Below are positions 37,850 to 50,529 of a stretch of 64,000 nt of DNA, in pieces. The notes under the pieces were generated by a model. The model was not told where the DNA came from and ran no database searches. It saw only the letters and a program-made list of their open reading frames with translations. Location: positions 3,375,315 through 3,439,314 of the forward strand of contig CM037842.1 in the NCBI GenBank assembly GCA_021234535.1, written 5' to 3'. Every line of letters starts with the position of its first letter. Position 1 is the stretch's first letter. The stretch is from Stichopus chloronotus. Lineage: Eukaryota > Echinodermata > Holothuroidea > Aspidochirotida > Stichopodidae. Both the position numbers and the translations under genes were made by a program.

Positions 37850-38489
37850 GTATGTATCATGTGGAATTTAGTATATTTTTGTCAAAATATCACTGAACTG
37901 TACACCGTGTGACAGATACTACACACAAAATGAGACCTCTTCTATCGCCACAGATCGCTACTGAAAAAATATGTTAATTGTAGAAATGACCTAACGAAAA
38001 GGACACTGAGCCATCCAACCACCTGAGGGTGTACTAAGATAATTTAATATAATTTAATATTTTAATCTAAAATCTAAATCCGCAATCTAGTCATCACTCA
38101 AATTGTTTGCATTTTTGTAATTTCACGAAAATGAAAATAACAGCTTTCGTGTTAAATTTGCGAATAGTCCTAGTTTTGGTGTCACAAATAAAATAAAAAC
38201 CGTAACACGTAACCGTAACAAACACGGAAAATCATAAATAAAATTCATTTACTATTTACATGTCTGTAGTACTTCACTAACCACTATCTTGTAAATTATG
38301 ACAAATACAAAGTGTTAATTTAATCGATACTCTTTCACCTGACAACTTACGAGTTCTCATATACAGATATATAGATATCACACAAACTAATACAGATATT
38401 GTGCAAGTCATAGAGTTACTAGTCTTCACTTTGGATGGTCTGATATTCTTTCTGTTCGATTTTGCAATCATTTGTTTATCTACAAGCAG

Positions 38490-38813
38490 CAAAACCTTCC
38501 GTTGCCATCGTATATGACGACAAAATTCTACAAGGACAGCTGAAATTCATACCTGGAACAAAAGAATTATTAGAATGCCGCGTCGAGGATGCAATTCCAC
38601 CCTTCAATATAACGTGGCTTGTAAATGGTGTGAAGCAAAAGCATTACAAGGAACCTCATCTCACGTGTTCTACGTCCACCCTTGTTTTATCCTTGAATAA
38701 TCGGTATACAACAATAACATGCCTCGTTAGTGGAGACTACATAGTGACACAACTTCTAAATGCGTCGGTCATCCTTCCCACCCAATTACCAACTACCGTC
38801 TCTCAAGGACAAG
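38490..38813 (+). CDS. Gene C exon 3: Ig-like domain 2
   Basis: A phase 1-1 exon of 324 nt between ...AAGCAG (38489) and GTAAGT (38814). An alternative AG three bases upstream would add one Ala. It is fully open with Cys, Trp and second Cys in place and a Thr/Pro stalk ('LPTQLPTTVSQGQG') at the end. Confidence 0.88.
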
Positions 38814-39938
38814 GTAAGTACTGAGACAGTGTAATGTAATTTATTTACTGCTCTTTTTCTCTGTTAACGAAGTCTATATGTGAAAATTTTGCTTCATGAG
38901 AGGGTTCAAATCAGTTTTATTATGTAACACCGGTACCAAGTGAACCGATGTACTGTCCTTAAACAAACCAACTCTATGATCACAAAGCCATAATAATATG
39001 CAGGAAACCACTGAGGAAACCAAAAAGCAAAAGCGTTATTATTTGGTAATGTAATTGCCACCTAAACATAACGTTATAGCTTAAAAATACCTTAATAATT
39101 TTGATGTATATTTGGTATGCGTCTTAAACAAGATATTTATGCTCTCTTTTGTAATGCAGTAGGGTTTGCATTTAATCGAACTCAGCACTCATGTTTTAAA
39201 GTATTAAAAAAATAGCCAGTAGATATTTGGATGCTTTTTGATTAAGGTACGCAAAGCATATTGCAGTATTCGCAAATTCATACAATTGAAACGATTAAAG
39301 TGATTGCCTGTGTGAGCAAAAAGGAAAAATATTGAAATTTCATCTCCAAAAGTTTGGTAAGGCTTTTAATTGCACCATTCAGACAATCCGGAAGAAATAA
39401 ATAGGTCTCAGTTGGTTAATTCTACCATATGGTTTCAAAATCTTCTAACACAACGACAGAAAGTGTAGAGCACGATAATGTAATGGTTTACAGTTTTCAT
39501 TTAAATCGACTGTATGCTTCTTTGAACAAGCGAATTGTAAGTACTAGTACTGAATATTCAATTAGTCAAAACAACTCAGGATCATTGACACAGCAATTAT
39601 GTGATCAGTTCGTTGGTTATTTGTAAAGACAGTGCTTCCTTTCACCAAATACTGCAATTCCCGATACCGACCAAGGAGCGATTACTTAAGTAGTATGTTT
39701 TTGATACACCAGTGAGACCTGTACTGTTGCATATTCATTATGTAGGCGCTTATATTAAGAACCGTTAATTTTCAAATATGATTTCTGTGTTTTACTGTTT
39801 TTATGCCAATTTAGTTGCTTTCAAAGTAGTTACTGTCGTTTTTCTTCATTGAAAAGTGTAGTCCGTCCATGTACAACATGGCGTGTACATTTTAAAATAA
39901 AAAAGTTAAGATAAAAAATAATCTTATTCTTTTTCAGG

Positions 39939-40059
39939 ACACAAGCAATCACTTAAAATGTCGTTGGATAACCGCGCACTTTATTACTTAAAGAATGATG
40001 AAAGCGACATTTCCATACTTAATAACTTAGGATTATGGGCACACTCAATAAGCCGCTAG
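39939..40059 (+). CDS. Possible alternative last exon of gene C (soluble form)
   Basis: A strong acceptor ('cttattctttttcag', ending 39938) follows Ig2 of gene C. Entered in the phase 1 left by exon 3, it stays open for about 40 codons (starts 'GHKQSLKMSLDNRALYYL') to TAG at 40057-40059, with no good internal donor. If used, it would end the protein before the membrane span and release a two-Ig soluble protein. No homologue is recognised, so this is tentative. Confidence 0.3.
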
Positions 40060-40141
40060 AAAGTCATACTTAAGTATATAACTGTATCGCTTATGTCAGC
40101 TATTTTCATGGATTGGGAATACTTAGTGTAATAGTAATGTA

Positions 40142-40339
40142 CAATCTTGGACAAAATACCTTGGGACACCCCGCGCCCCCGTTCAATGTTGGCTATAGGA
40201 TTGCTATTCAAAGGGTACATTCACTTCTATAGGGCAACATTGGAAAGGGGTGCGGGGTTTCATGTTATCCTCTCACCTAAAATTCAGTATTATATTTGCA
40301 ACGTACGACAAAGTGTCCCAACAATTTTGTCCAAGATTG
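40142..40339. mobile_element. MITE with TA target duplication (Tc1/mariner-like), 198 bp
   Basis: The left end 'caatcttggacaaaat' and the right end 'attttgtccaagattg' are exact inverted repeats, and the inversion continues imperfectly through 'ccttgggacac' and 'gtgtcccaac', about 28 bp in all. The element is flanked by TA on both sides (40140-40141 and 40340-40341), the target duplication of the Tc1/mariner group. There is no room for a transposase. It sits in the intron before gene C's membrane exon. Confidence 0.9.
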
Positions 40340-43300
40340 TAGTCTACTATAGAAAACAATCAGCTTTAGCCAGCTGTCGCTTCCGGTCGTTAGTCAAAGT
40401 TGTTTTCATGCTAACTTGGCATAATATCAATTTTTAATTTGTAATTGCTATCTCTTTCAGATCCAACAGTTCTCATTCCGTTGTTGGTTTGATACCGATC
40501 ATTTTTATCGCATCCATATTGACAAGTCTTTTCCTACATTATAAGAGCCAAGGTGAGCTTGAAATTTCTTAAACAACATATTTTGAGAATGAGTGTAAAC
40601 TCTGTCATGATTTGTCATTAAAACGGACTACAGAGTAAAATGTGTAGATAGAACATTTCATTTTTTTTTTTTTCATAACTGTGTTTCGTTGCAGGGCGTA
40701 GCAAAGATGCACTTCATATTCCGTAAGTAGTTTCGTTAAGATGTTTCAGAAAATAACTTTCTTCTAATGTTTTGTCCTCATAAGACTCTCCTAAGACTTA
40801 TATCAATTCATATTTTCAACGGGAGCCACACAGGTAGCTATTTTTTCATCTCGTGGCACATAGAGTAAATATTTGTAGCAAATTATTTACACTCCAACAT
40901 GTTTACAAAGCCACAGACGTGAACCTGGAGTTCAGACAAAGAAAAATTTTTGATTTTCGACATTTTGTTTTCAATCACAATGTGTCAAACAATTCCCAGA
41001 GAGCTGCGAATTAAAATTGTTGTCCACTTCTAATTTTCACTTACTAAGACTTGTAGTGCAAAGACAAATGATGGGTGATAGCTAATGCCTCCGGCTCAGA
41101 AACATCCTCGAAATGTAGATAACTCTGAACATAACTCTGAAGATACCACTGAACATCTTATTTACGATGATTTAGACGCTGTAGAGGAAGATGGAAATCA
41201 AAAGGCAAGCGAATGCACAAGTAAAGGTGACTCTTTAAGACAAAGCGATCTCTATTCGTATTACATGACCCATGATTGACACACTCCTTCGTCATCACGA
41301 TATTATGAGTTATTCAAATAATTTGATAAGGTAACTGGTATCCCCCAATCGCTGGAAACTGTCTTCCCATGAGATGTTTTACTTTTAATTGAGATTTCAT
41401 TCATTCCTTTTTTCAGTGAGGTAAAAGAACAACAAACTGTTGTATCTGTGAGCCTCAGAACAGATCTATGAATCCAACTAAAGCTGCTTGTTCTCCTGCA
41501 TTAATTACTTTTCTTGACGTTTAGGTTCATGGGATGAAGTCGCACACAATTTTAATAAGAACTTGTTTGGAAACAATTGAAAAAAGTCTTAAAACATATT
41601 GAGTGATAGTCCTGTTGATAGGTAGCTGACATATAATGGAAATGCTGCAATGTATTAATTCCGTGTATACGAAATGCTGTTAAAACATACCAGGAAATAA
41701 TCAAATGACATACGCAGGTAAATAAGCGAGGCTACAAATATATGGTTGCACTCTCTATTTGAGTTCACATGACTGTTTCTAAATTCACTCTTTTCAAGTG
41801 TCTCTTTATTCCCTAAGTTATACTGTTAGTTTTGATTTATGCTAAGTTATAATGACATTTACACTTTTGATGTTTACGGCTGCGGTTTCCTGTGCATTGC
41901 AGACAAGGAAATAAAGCGTGTTTCTCCTTTAGTAAATAATGGTACCCAGGCTTCCTTCTTGCCATTTACTTCCTATAACCACGTTTATGAGAATTATCAT
42001 GTAAAAATTGTTGACTAATGTCAGTTTAATTGACTACAAATGCAGATCGTTAAGGTCGTAAAATTACAGACATCGATGCATATGTATGTAGAGTAAGCGG
42101 TCGTTACAGAGACATTGTGTACGATACATCTCTTCCTGTAAAGCACAACTGGCATGTAATATTCACAAAGAGTCAAGGCTAAAATAACCGAGATAACACT
42201 GTTCTTAATATATTATGTTACAGTGTGTTCATTATAATGCAGGCGGAATGTAACTCCTAAAGGAACTTTTGTGTTGATGTGGAAAGTTTTAGGGGAAAAA
42301 CATGAATTAGAAAACAAGAACATCAAAGCTACTTTACTCGTGGCAAAGATGCCAATTTTGAATTGTAGAGGAACAACATCCTATCACAGCAAGTTGCACA
42401 CTTCTATATCATTCGGTTTCCAGTAACTGCATTTGTAAGTTATGATTGCAGCTGTTATTACAGCTCCGTAGTGCTATAGTTGTAGCAGTAACTGTCCGGA
42501 ATGTTGTTTCTCTCGCCGTTGAAACAAAGAATGTGGGAACATCCCACCACAATAAATGGTCATTGCAAGTGAACGTTCGGGTAGTGTGAAAACTGTGTTT
42601 ATACTGGACATAATAATGACGGTATAATAAGTCAAAATGTAAGACCAAAACACGAAGAATCAACTTGTTTGTACGACTGAACTTGGTTGGAACACTTTAA
42701 CCTTTTAGAAGCTCCGAATGAGAAGAAAATGTGTCGCTAACTAAACCCACGTTATTTAATTATCAATTAAAATTATTAAAATACTGTGCATCTATGTTTG
42801 AAAGAGAGGAGACATTCCATTGGAATGTGAGAAATGACATCAATAAGAGCAACATGTCTCTAGAAACATTACATTTCGTGGCATACAATTACCCCCAAAA
42901 TCACCTTTTCAGCTCCTTAATGAAGGGATATATTCTTTACTACAATGTTAGCCTTCAGTTGGCTTAATAACAAATCAAAATGCACATTGCCCGATCAACT
43001 CTTATTCTAAAGTTTTTGTATATATGTAAAGTTTAGGCGATTTTGCAATTTTGAACTTTGAGTTTTCATGGAATAGAGAGAATTATAAACAACATCCTCT
43101 GACGACTTTCATGACTTCACCAACATGAGGGGTATTTTTTTATCTTGATCAGGCGCAGAGAGGGGACAAAAGTGAAAATTAATTAAAACATACACATACA
43201 AATTCCTCAAATATTTGTATTGACCGTTACTATTAGGAGCATACGGCTATAACAAAATGGAAAGGGTTTTTGTAAATTTGTATGTAATAAATAATTCAAA

Positions 43301-45510
43301 GATCTCAATTGTATTAGCTCTTTCAGACCATTAGCGCACACATTAACAAATTAAAAAGTAACGTATGGTACAATATGCGATAATATTTCTTGCTGCTTGG
43401 TGATGCTGTTAACATAGAAGTTTTGTTCACCATGTGTTGAAACTTAGCGTAACTCCACCGCAATGTGATCAATGCATCATAACTACACCGGGCGTCATAT
43501 CCAGGCCCCTTAACAGTGTCTGATGTGATAGATGTGTAGCAACATAGTATGATTGTCGGAACTTAGGGGTGTTGGAACATAAGTGTGTTCCCTAAACCTA
43601 ACCGTAGAATACCACGGTCTATTTTCATAAATTTATTTGGAGATGAACCTTATTGACTGGTCCTATTTACAGTCTCAGTGGTTGTTCTTGGGAACCCTTT
43701 TAGAATGTCAACAATTTGAGAATTCTTTTCGTACAGTATGTAGGTTTCACGGCAGTCGAAAAAAAAATAGCTAGGCCCAGATTGTGTGAAAAGATTGCTG
43801 TTTTTAAGGAGAGAATTCCCCAAGCAGAAATAGGAATAAGGATGATTAAACTGTCCATAAACTCTACTCAGACTACTCTTGTGTAACCTAACTGCTAATT
43901 GATTCAAGCAAAGGCTCACTTGGCCGAAAATAAAAGAGTTAAGAAATGTTATATAACAAAGTGCCCTAACGTCACACAACAATGCTGAAAAAGTCATGGT
44001 TTTCTAAAACTGAGCACCAATTTGCAATTTCCTTGATCTAGGCAGATAATGTTGTTAATTATGAATGATTCAAAGGACCCTATCTGAAACCATGTATTGG
44101 AGATGATACTTGAATCCAACCATAAGCAGTACAAATTTATCCTGTCATGCCATGACAAAATTTCATAAATTAATTACGGCTGCACCAGAGCAATTATTTT
44201 CATTCTGTTGTTTTTTCCCGATAGCTAAATGGTGGTAAAGACTACCAACACAGGTAGTTGAGGCTTACAGGAAAAAGCCAAAGTTGCACGTCATGCCATG
44301 ACAAAATATTCATTTTGAAATTCCTCAAGTTAATTGAGGGTTCCTAATGAGCCCAAGATGTCTTCCTGATTGTAAAACTCTCATTGTTAGTGGATGGAAT
44401 AGAATGCCTAAATGGGATCTTACCTCCACTCAGTACATTGTTTCAAGATTACCATGCAGTGCTGTAGTCCATGCAGGCCAGTCATACCAAACTCTCCAAT
44501 TCTGAGGACGAATCCTTTAGATCGAGAAATTTAGACTGAGTCGTTTGAGTCCGATTCCAACAAATTTGAGTGAAGTGGAGTCACTACGATTAGAAGAATT
44601 TTTCAATTTTCAATTTTTCTAATAGGTATTTTACAAGAATAGAGAATATACTTATTGGGGAGGGCAACTGGGGGGGGCAAGGAAACAATCTGGGGGCAAA
44701 TGCCCCCTCATGCCCCCCCCCCACGTAGCGCCGCCACTAATCAGCCCCACCCCCTCTTTTTTTTTCAATAATATTTTAATTCAATAATATCCAGAAGCCT
44801 CAAAAGACTTTATCCGCTAGACCCCGACTTGGATTCCTCCAGCGATGCGAAGCTTCCATGGCCAGCATACTTTCGTCATTTATCGAGGAATACTCTACCT
44901 CCAAATTTAATTACACTGGACAGTTAATACAGCTACCCTTTAAAGTTCCCTTTAGTGTATGTTTCTTGTGATAAGAGGTAGAACTTGTTATGTAATAGTT
45001 GAATAATTGGTGTTAAAGGAGGATATGCTGTTACTCCTGAGTTTTTAAAAGCACATCAAAGAAATGGCTATGCTTCTGACAGTTGTAAAACGCTTTAGAA
45101 ACTTGCTTTGCTTGTCCAAAATAGCCTACTTTCCAAAAGAAAATCGTTCGCACAGGAGTTTCGTTGCACAGTAAGTTATTTTTGGTGCCGCACATCTATC
45201 ACAGTGCCCGGTTCCGCAATTTTTTTAGCCGAAAAAACTAAAAAAGTAAAATAACAAGGACGACTTTACCAAATCATGTAGCAGTACGTCTATGTATTCT
45301 TTCATAAAACTGTATTATGCTTTCTTTACTTCTGTCATCAACAGACAATTTTCAATACAGTTGACAGTTCATCATCTAATGGGAAAACACGGATTTAAGC
45401 AACATAAACGTTCAGAAAACATCAATGAGAACGCAGGGCGAGTTTTAGGTAATGCAGCTCAGATTCTTTGTAAAGTCAATGTGAGTTACAACGTGTAACG
45501 TAACTTTATT

Positions 45511-45585
45511 TAATGCTCTCGGGGTTAATGCTATCGCCGGATTCACTCGGGCTGCATCATTTGTATTAACCCCGATCGTGCATTA
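45511..45585. repeat. Imperfect inverted repeat
   Basis: 'taatgctctcggggttaatgc' (45511-45531) pairs with 'gtattaaccccgatcgtgcatta' (45563-45585) as an imperfect palindrome with a loop of about 31 bp. It may be the end structure of a small nonautonomous element or a foldback. No target duplication was identified. Confidence 0.5.
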
Positions 45586-48140
45586 TCGTGCAGTTAATAC
45601 ACGGTCCAGCGTTGACTAACCTTTAATTAACATATGACTTATGTGAGCTTGCACCTAAAAGTACACTGATGATCTTTGACCAAACACTAAACTCCCATGT
45701 TTAAGTGGGGGGCGGGGATGAAACACATGTTCATGATAATAGCTGTAAGTTGAAAACATACAAAAAATCTAAATTTAAAAGATCTTCTGGGACATTCCGA
45801 TTGAATCTGCCTTTGGTAGACATTTTCTTCGTTTTTGGAGGGGGGGGGCACAGGACTGTTGAGGAAATTTTACTCGATTTGGAAAAAGGCAGCGCGAAAA
45901 TATATTAGATAAGAAGGTTGCCACAATTAACACTTTGTTGCTCAAAAATATCCAAAGAGACACCAGACGTAAAATTACATGAAAGCATACTGATGTGAAT
46001 GTTACCACATACGGGAATTCATAAACTGTGGTGACTCGATATAACTTGTTAAACCATTGCACTATTTTCAGTATATTTGATTGGACTTGCCAAAGTGTCT
46101 GACTTTACCTGGTTTGGGCGAAATAGTAAATGACTTTACCTGCCTCATGACTCGAACCCAATTTGACTTGACTTGATTTGCCTTCTGATTCGAAAAAAAG
46201 GTTTTCTTGTTACAACACTGCTTTGCAGTAGGAAAGCTTAAACTTGTAGGAATGTCATATGCACATTTTTTTTTTCTATTTATTGTTGCAAAAGTAATAC
46301 TCGTTTCTTGTAGTAATTGGTTTAACCCGGATGTTCAACCTCTTGGTACTAAATATGGAGAAAATTATGAAGAACTACTGTTAGTTGCATTTTTTATTAA
46401 ACTTTGGAACGTAAACCTGTCATCCCCGCCAAAAAGTTTTAGTTTTCTAGAGAACAAAGCATACCCAATTCCTGGATAAAAAATAAACTTCATCAAGTAA
46501 AAAAACAATTCGGTTGCTTTTATCATTTTAGAAACTCTGCTTTAATGTGAAAATGATCATTCCTGGAAAGAGACCTTTGATAAAGGCTATTTCAAATTGT
46601 TCAGGGGAATGCCGTTGCATTCGAAGTTATTACTGCCGATGAATTTCAAAATTATATTGAAGGATGATTTTTATATGTGACGTAACGTACGGTATCACAG
46701 TATTTATTTCTGCTCATGTTAACATAACTCGAAATAGAAGCAACAACTTTCCAAATGTTTTTCTTTCGTCTTTTTTTTTTAAATTAATCAGTGTTACACC
46801 CGCATACATTTTTATTAAGTTCAATATGCGGTGTTACTTATGTCTACAGCCAGTAACGTTTATTCGGAACGTGGAGTGAAAGAGATGAAAACAAATGAAA
46901 ACACAAATCTTACATTCAGTTACAGTTACTGAACTTGAAGTCGAGTGCTACGTTGCCATAGACAGGCATTTGATGTTGACTATGCCATCAGTGCAAACAT
47001 ATATCGTCTATTCTAATATGCATGGAAGCTGAAGGTGAAAAGGTTTTTTTATTTATTAATAAGCAAACTTAAATCCGATGGTCATAAAAATTGGGTGGAA
47101 ATAAATGGAATTTAGACTGATTTATACTGGGATTAAAATACTTAAATAAGTTATTTCATCTTTTCCAATAACATTATTAACGTGAATACCGGATAATTAT
47201 AGGATAAGAATAGAATACGAAGAATTCAAATGATTTGTTTCACCAGATTGTAGTGACGTATGCTAGTATTAAGCTTACTTCTTTTCACATTCCTGCGGTT
47301 AAATTTTGTTACGAAATAAACAGGCGAAATAAACATTAATAATTTATTTTCAAACAGCCAGTACAAGTCAGAGTAAAAAATAACCTCATAACTAATGGAC
47401 ATGAAACTGGACTAATTATGATAACTATAAGCGTTGTCACGTGCTTACAGCACTCCGATTCTTCTTAAACCTATCGATGTCAATTCAACGAGCCCCTTTA
47501 AACAACTCATTTGTGAACACTTTTATTATTCTTTTCTCTCCTGTAGCAATGAATTGTCCAAAGTTACATTTTCCGATTTTGTACATTTATCATGCACATT
47601 CATATTTATCCTGCACTGTCAACTGGTGTCATTAAATATGTTCTGTTTGTATTATCAATATTGATCTTTTTAATCAGAACAATAATGTTTAAGTTTACCC
47701 CAATATCGTGCTGTGTTAAAAATATGTCAATTCAATTGTAATAAAACATTCAAAATAGTCAATATTTTGTATTTTCTGTCATATCTTTCCTTTGTTCAGT
47801 TTAAAATAATTCTATCATTTATCAATGTATACTAATGGTTTTGCCTTCCTTTTACTGAGGGTAGGTTATGGTATGTGATAGAGTAGTTTGCAACACATAC
47901 CACGCTGCTGGGCTGTATCGTCTACCAACAATTTGTGGTCGAATCAGAAATCATTGACGATGAACTGAAAGATGACGGTATACTCCGAATTACTGCATTA
48001 GCCTTGAAAAACAAAATCACCTCTTAACATTCTTAGCATAAAATGAAAATTTAAAATCAGCAAATTCAGCACTAAGTTGGGCTCTGGTCGTTTAGTTTCC
48101 ATTAACTATTGTTGATCAAGTATTTTCGATAAGCATCGTT

Positions 48141-48173
48141 TGGTTAGGGTTAGTGATTAGGGGTTAGGGTTAA
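48141..48173. repeat. Short interstitial telomere-like repeat
   Basis: The stretch 'ggttagggttagtgattag' followed by 'gggttagggttaac' contains several TTAGGG-type units with interruptions. TTAGGG is the usual animal telomere repeat. The tract is only about 33 bp, so chance or a small insertion is possible. Confidence 0.5.
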
Positions 48174-49673
48174 CAAATGTTAGAAATTATTGTAGATGGT
48201 GCTTCAGAGCTTCTGTAGACGTTTATCTGGATGAGAACTCGAAGTTAAGGATCTAATATTGTATGGTGTGTATTATTGATCCATGGAGTCCAGAAATGGT
48301 CTCAAAAACTGAACTGAAGAAAAGAATATTACAGAAATTCAACCGTAAACTTAATGTGCAATGAACATCCGATAATCCAAATTTTTTACACGATCATCCT
48401 AGATTATCAGTTCCTAAATCTGAATTATTGGTGATAAACTAGGTTTGTCGTTCGAATTTTTTGCACCGAGATGGAAATGTGTAATCAAGCTGGGAATGAA
48501 CATTTGACGGGATTTAATAGGTACAAATTCATCATGATCACCCGATGATCCAGGTTTGTCAATGCGTTTATTAGCCGATAATTCATGTGTATTAATCGTT
48601 AATTCAGTTTATTTAATTGACGTTAGTAATTTACATCTGTATATGGCGAGCCTGGTGTGCAATAAAAAAAAATCCATGTTTATAACTGGAGCATCCATGT
48701 TCGTCATTCGATAGCCTTGATTTATTATTCTATAGTCTTGTTTTATTTTTTTTATAATCAAAGTATGATCATCAAAGTTTATTCGAAAAACGTGGATTTA
48801 TAGCAAAATAAACCTACATTATCAACTGATAAACCTGAACTGATAATAAAATTGGATTATCAAAATTATTTTCGATTTTCCAGGTTTGCTTGTTACAACT
48901 CCTAAAGTAAATTCTACACAGCCAGCAGCTCTATCATGGGCACTGGGATATTTGTCAACAAGAATCTTACTGAAAATTAAGCAAAAAATCGCAATTTCAA
49001 TGTATTAAAAAGCACGGTCCGGTTAAAGAGTGTTGGACCTTAGAGTAGAGGTTTTTTTTTTTTTTTTTTTGCAAACGATGCAAACGACCGATACGACCAT
49101 ACCAACTATGAAACATGCTGAGAAAAAAAAGCAGTTGTTCTGACAACGAAATGTATTCATGCAATTTTTGTCTCATCATCAGAAGTCCTAACAAGATACC
49201 GATCGACTTCAAAAATCAAACAGCTTGATCTTTTTCATCACAGATGTCGCTTAACTGGGATGGTCCATACATATACAACGCTTTGTTCAACATTGTTGAC
49301 CAGCTGAACGTTACCATCCGTTTAATGATTTTCTTTGTGAAAGTTGCCTCACCCGTTTAATTTTTGTGAGTAATTGTTGTAAATGTTTACGTTTTGTGCT
49401 TCTCTGCTTATCACCTGTAATACTGCGTTGTTTGTCTTTCCAACCAAGGGAAAATGCAGTCACCCCAATCAGAGTTAGTATGCCCTGTTACTCTAGCTCA
49501 TGATTGGTCTATTATGTGGTAATATTCTTGTGAATTGTGAAATCCAAGGAGAATTTCGACTTGCTATTGCTTGTAATAGCTATGCTCAAAGTGTCTTTAG
49601 AGGAGCTTGTAACAGAAGGAAATTAGCAAGAGTTTGCTCCTTTTTGCAAACAAATTTGAGGATAATATCGTGT

Positions 49674-50395
49674 AAACAAGGTTTTCAGGTTCTTAACCCC
49701 CGTGACCTAGGATGACCTTTGACCTCCACCAAAAGCAATAGGATTCTTTCTCTCAATATGGGGCATCTATGTTCCAAGTTTGAATATTGTCCAACTTTCC
49801 AAACAAGGTTTTCAGGTTCTGCCCCCCCGGTCCCGGATGACCTTTGACCTACACCAAAAACAATAGGGTTCTTCCTCTCAATATGGGGCATCTATGTCCC
49901 AAGTTTAAGAACTTTTCAATTTTCCCTTCTTGAGATATCGTGTAAACAAGCTTTTCAGGTTTTGACCCCCGGTGACCCCAGATGACCCTTGACCTCCACC
50001 AAACGCAAAAGGGTTCTTACTCTCATTATGGGGCATCTATGTGCTAAGTTTGAGAACTGTCCAACTTTCCCTTCTTGAGATATCATGTAAACAAGGTTTT
50101 CAGGTTTTGACCCACCCCCGGTGACCTGACATGACCTTTGACCTCCACCAAAAACAATAGGGTTGTTCCTCTCACCACAACACATCTACATACCAAGTAT
50201 GAAATCTATCCAAGCTTCCTAACTTGAGATATCGTGTAAACAAGGTTTTCAGGTTTTGACCCCCGTGACCCCAGATGACCTTTGACCTCCACCAAAAACA
50301 ATAGGGTTCTTCCTCTCAATATGGGGCATCTATGTACCAAGTTTGAGAACTGTCCAACTTTCCCTTCTTGAGATATCGTGTAAACAAGCAAAGCC
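49674..50395. repeat. Minisatellite, five units of about 126-149 bp
   Basis: The boundary phrase 'cgtgtaaacaag' plus 'gttttcagg' recurs with ends at 49680, 49806, 49950, 50095, 50244 and 50389. Each unit also holds 'gatgacctttgacctccacc', 'aacaatagggttcttcc', 'atggggcatctatgt' and 'gtccaactttcccttcttga'. Minus-strand open frames of 68-86 codons in it are repetitive translations of the units, not genes. The unit resembles scattered fragments in gene A intron 9 and near 19.1 kb. Confidence 0.9.
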
Positions 50396-50435
50396 GTCAC
50401 ATACACACACACGCACACGACATCACCATCGCATA

Positions 50436-50464
50436 GATTCCTTGCCTGCCTTCGGCAAGGAATC
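50436..50464. repeat. Perfect 11-bp hairpin after the minisatellite
   Basis: 'gattccttgcc' and 'ggcaaggaatc' form an exact 11-bp stem around a 7-base loop. A (CA)n-like tract precedes it. It lies between the 145-bp repeats and the Penelope-like element and may be a structured end of a transposable element. Helitrons end with a hairpin near CTRR, but no CTRR follows here. Confidence 0.55.
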
Positions 50465-50529
50465 AAAAAGCGACAGAAAATCTTAAAAGCTATGGCTTAC
50501 GTCTTTAACATTCATGCCTCCTGGGTCAA

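Larger units (their letters stand above)
37372..41279 (+). pseudogene. Gene C: two-Ig transmembrane receptor related to gene A, no kinase; disrupted
   Basis: Supported exons: 37490-37849 (Ig1), 38490-38813 (Ig2), 40461-40552 (membrane), 40695-40722 and 41057-41279 (tail). A tentative first exon 37372-37387 (weak donor GTACAG) would give a signal peptide starting 'MLRINALLFIDVLITC'. Ig1 has 'CLICP', 'VTWKMGD' and 'GTFTCWKTSTLKGTFE'; Ig2 has 'LLECRV', 'PPFNITW' and 'TTITC'; both match gene A in phase and motifs. In the membrane exon the incoming phase meets TGA at 40490-40492, while the -1 frame gives a good span ('LIPIIFIASILTSLFLHY'), so one base seems missing. The tail exon, entered in the expected phase, hits TGA and TAG at 41076-41081. 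Beyond these the same frame is open for 66 codons with 'LIYDDL' and 'DLYSYYM'. It could be a decayed receptor, a truncated soluble form or a consensus error. Confidence 0.65.
41280..49650. other. Intergenic region between gene C and the retroelement cluster
   Basis: No gene is supported over about 8.4 kb. Kinase exons like those of gene A were looked for on the plus strand (APE, DVWSF and catalytic-loop motifs) and not seen, so gene C appears to lack a kinase rather than have it far downstream. Contents are repeats: a G/C-tract element at about 44640-44750 ('tgccccctcatgcccccccc', ends 'gtagcgccgccact'), repeated 'catgccatgacaaaat' at 44150 and 44293, an inverted repeat at 45511-45585, poly-T tracts, and diverged 'gataatcc' / 'ggttta' phrases at 48360-48900. 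Confidence 0.5.

Noticed and set aside
44020..44500. Possible reverse-transcriptase C-terminus ('RLPTQVVEAYRKK')
   Set aside because: Only a short resemblance with stops on either side; too weak to call.
41280..49650. Search for kinase exons belonging to gene C
   Set aside because: No activation-segment (APE), helix-F (DVWSF) or catalytic-loop-like motif was found on the plus strand.
49685..50466. Three similar minus-strand open frames of 68-86 codons
   Set aside because: They are repeated translations of the 145-bp minisatellite with no independent coding evidence.
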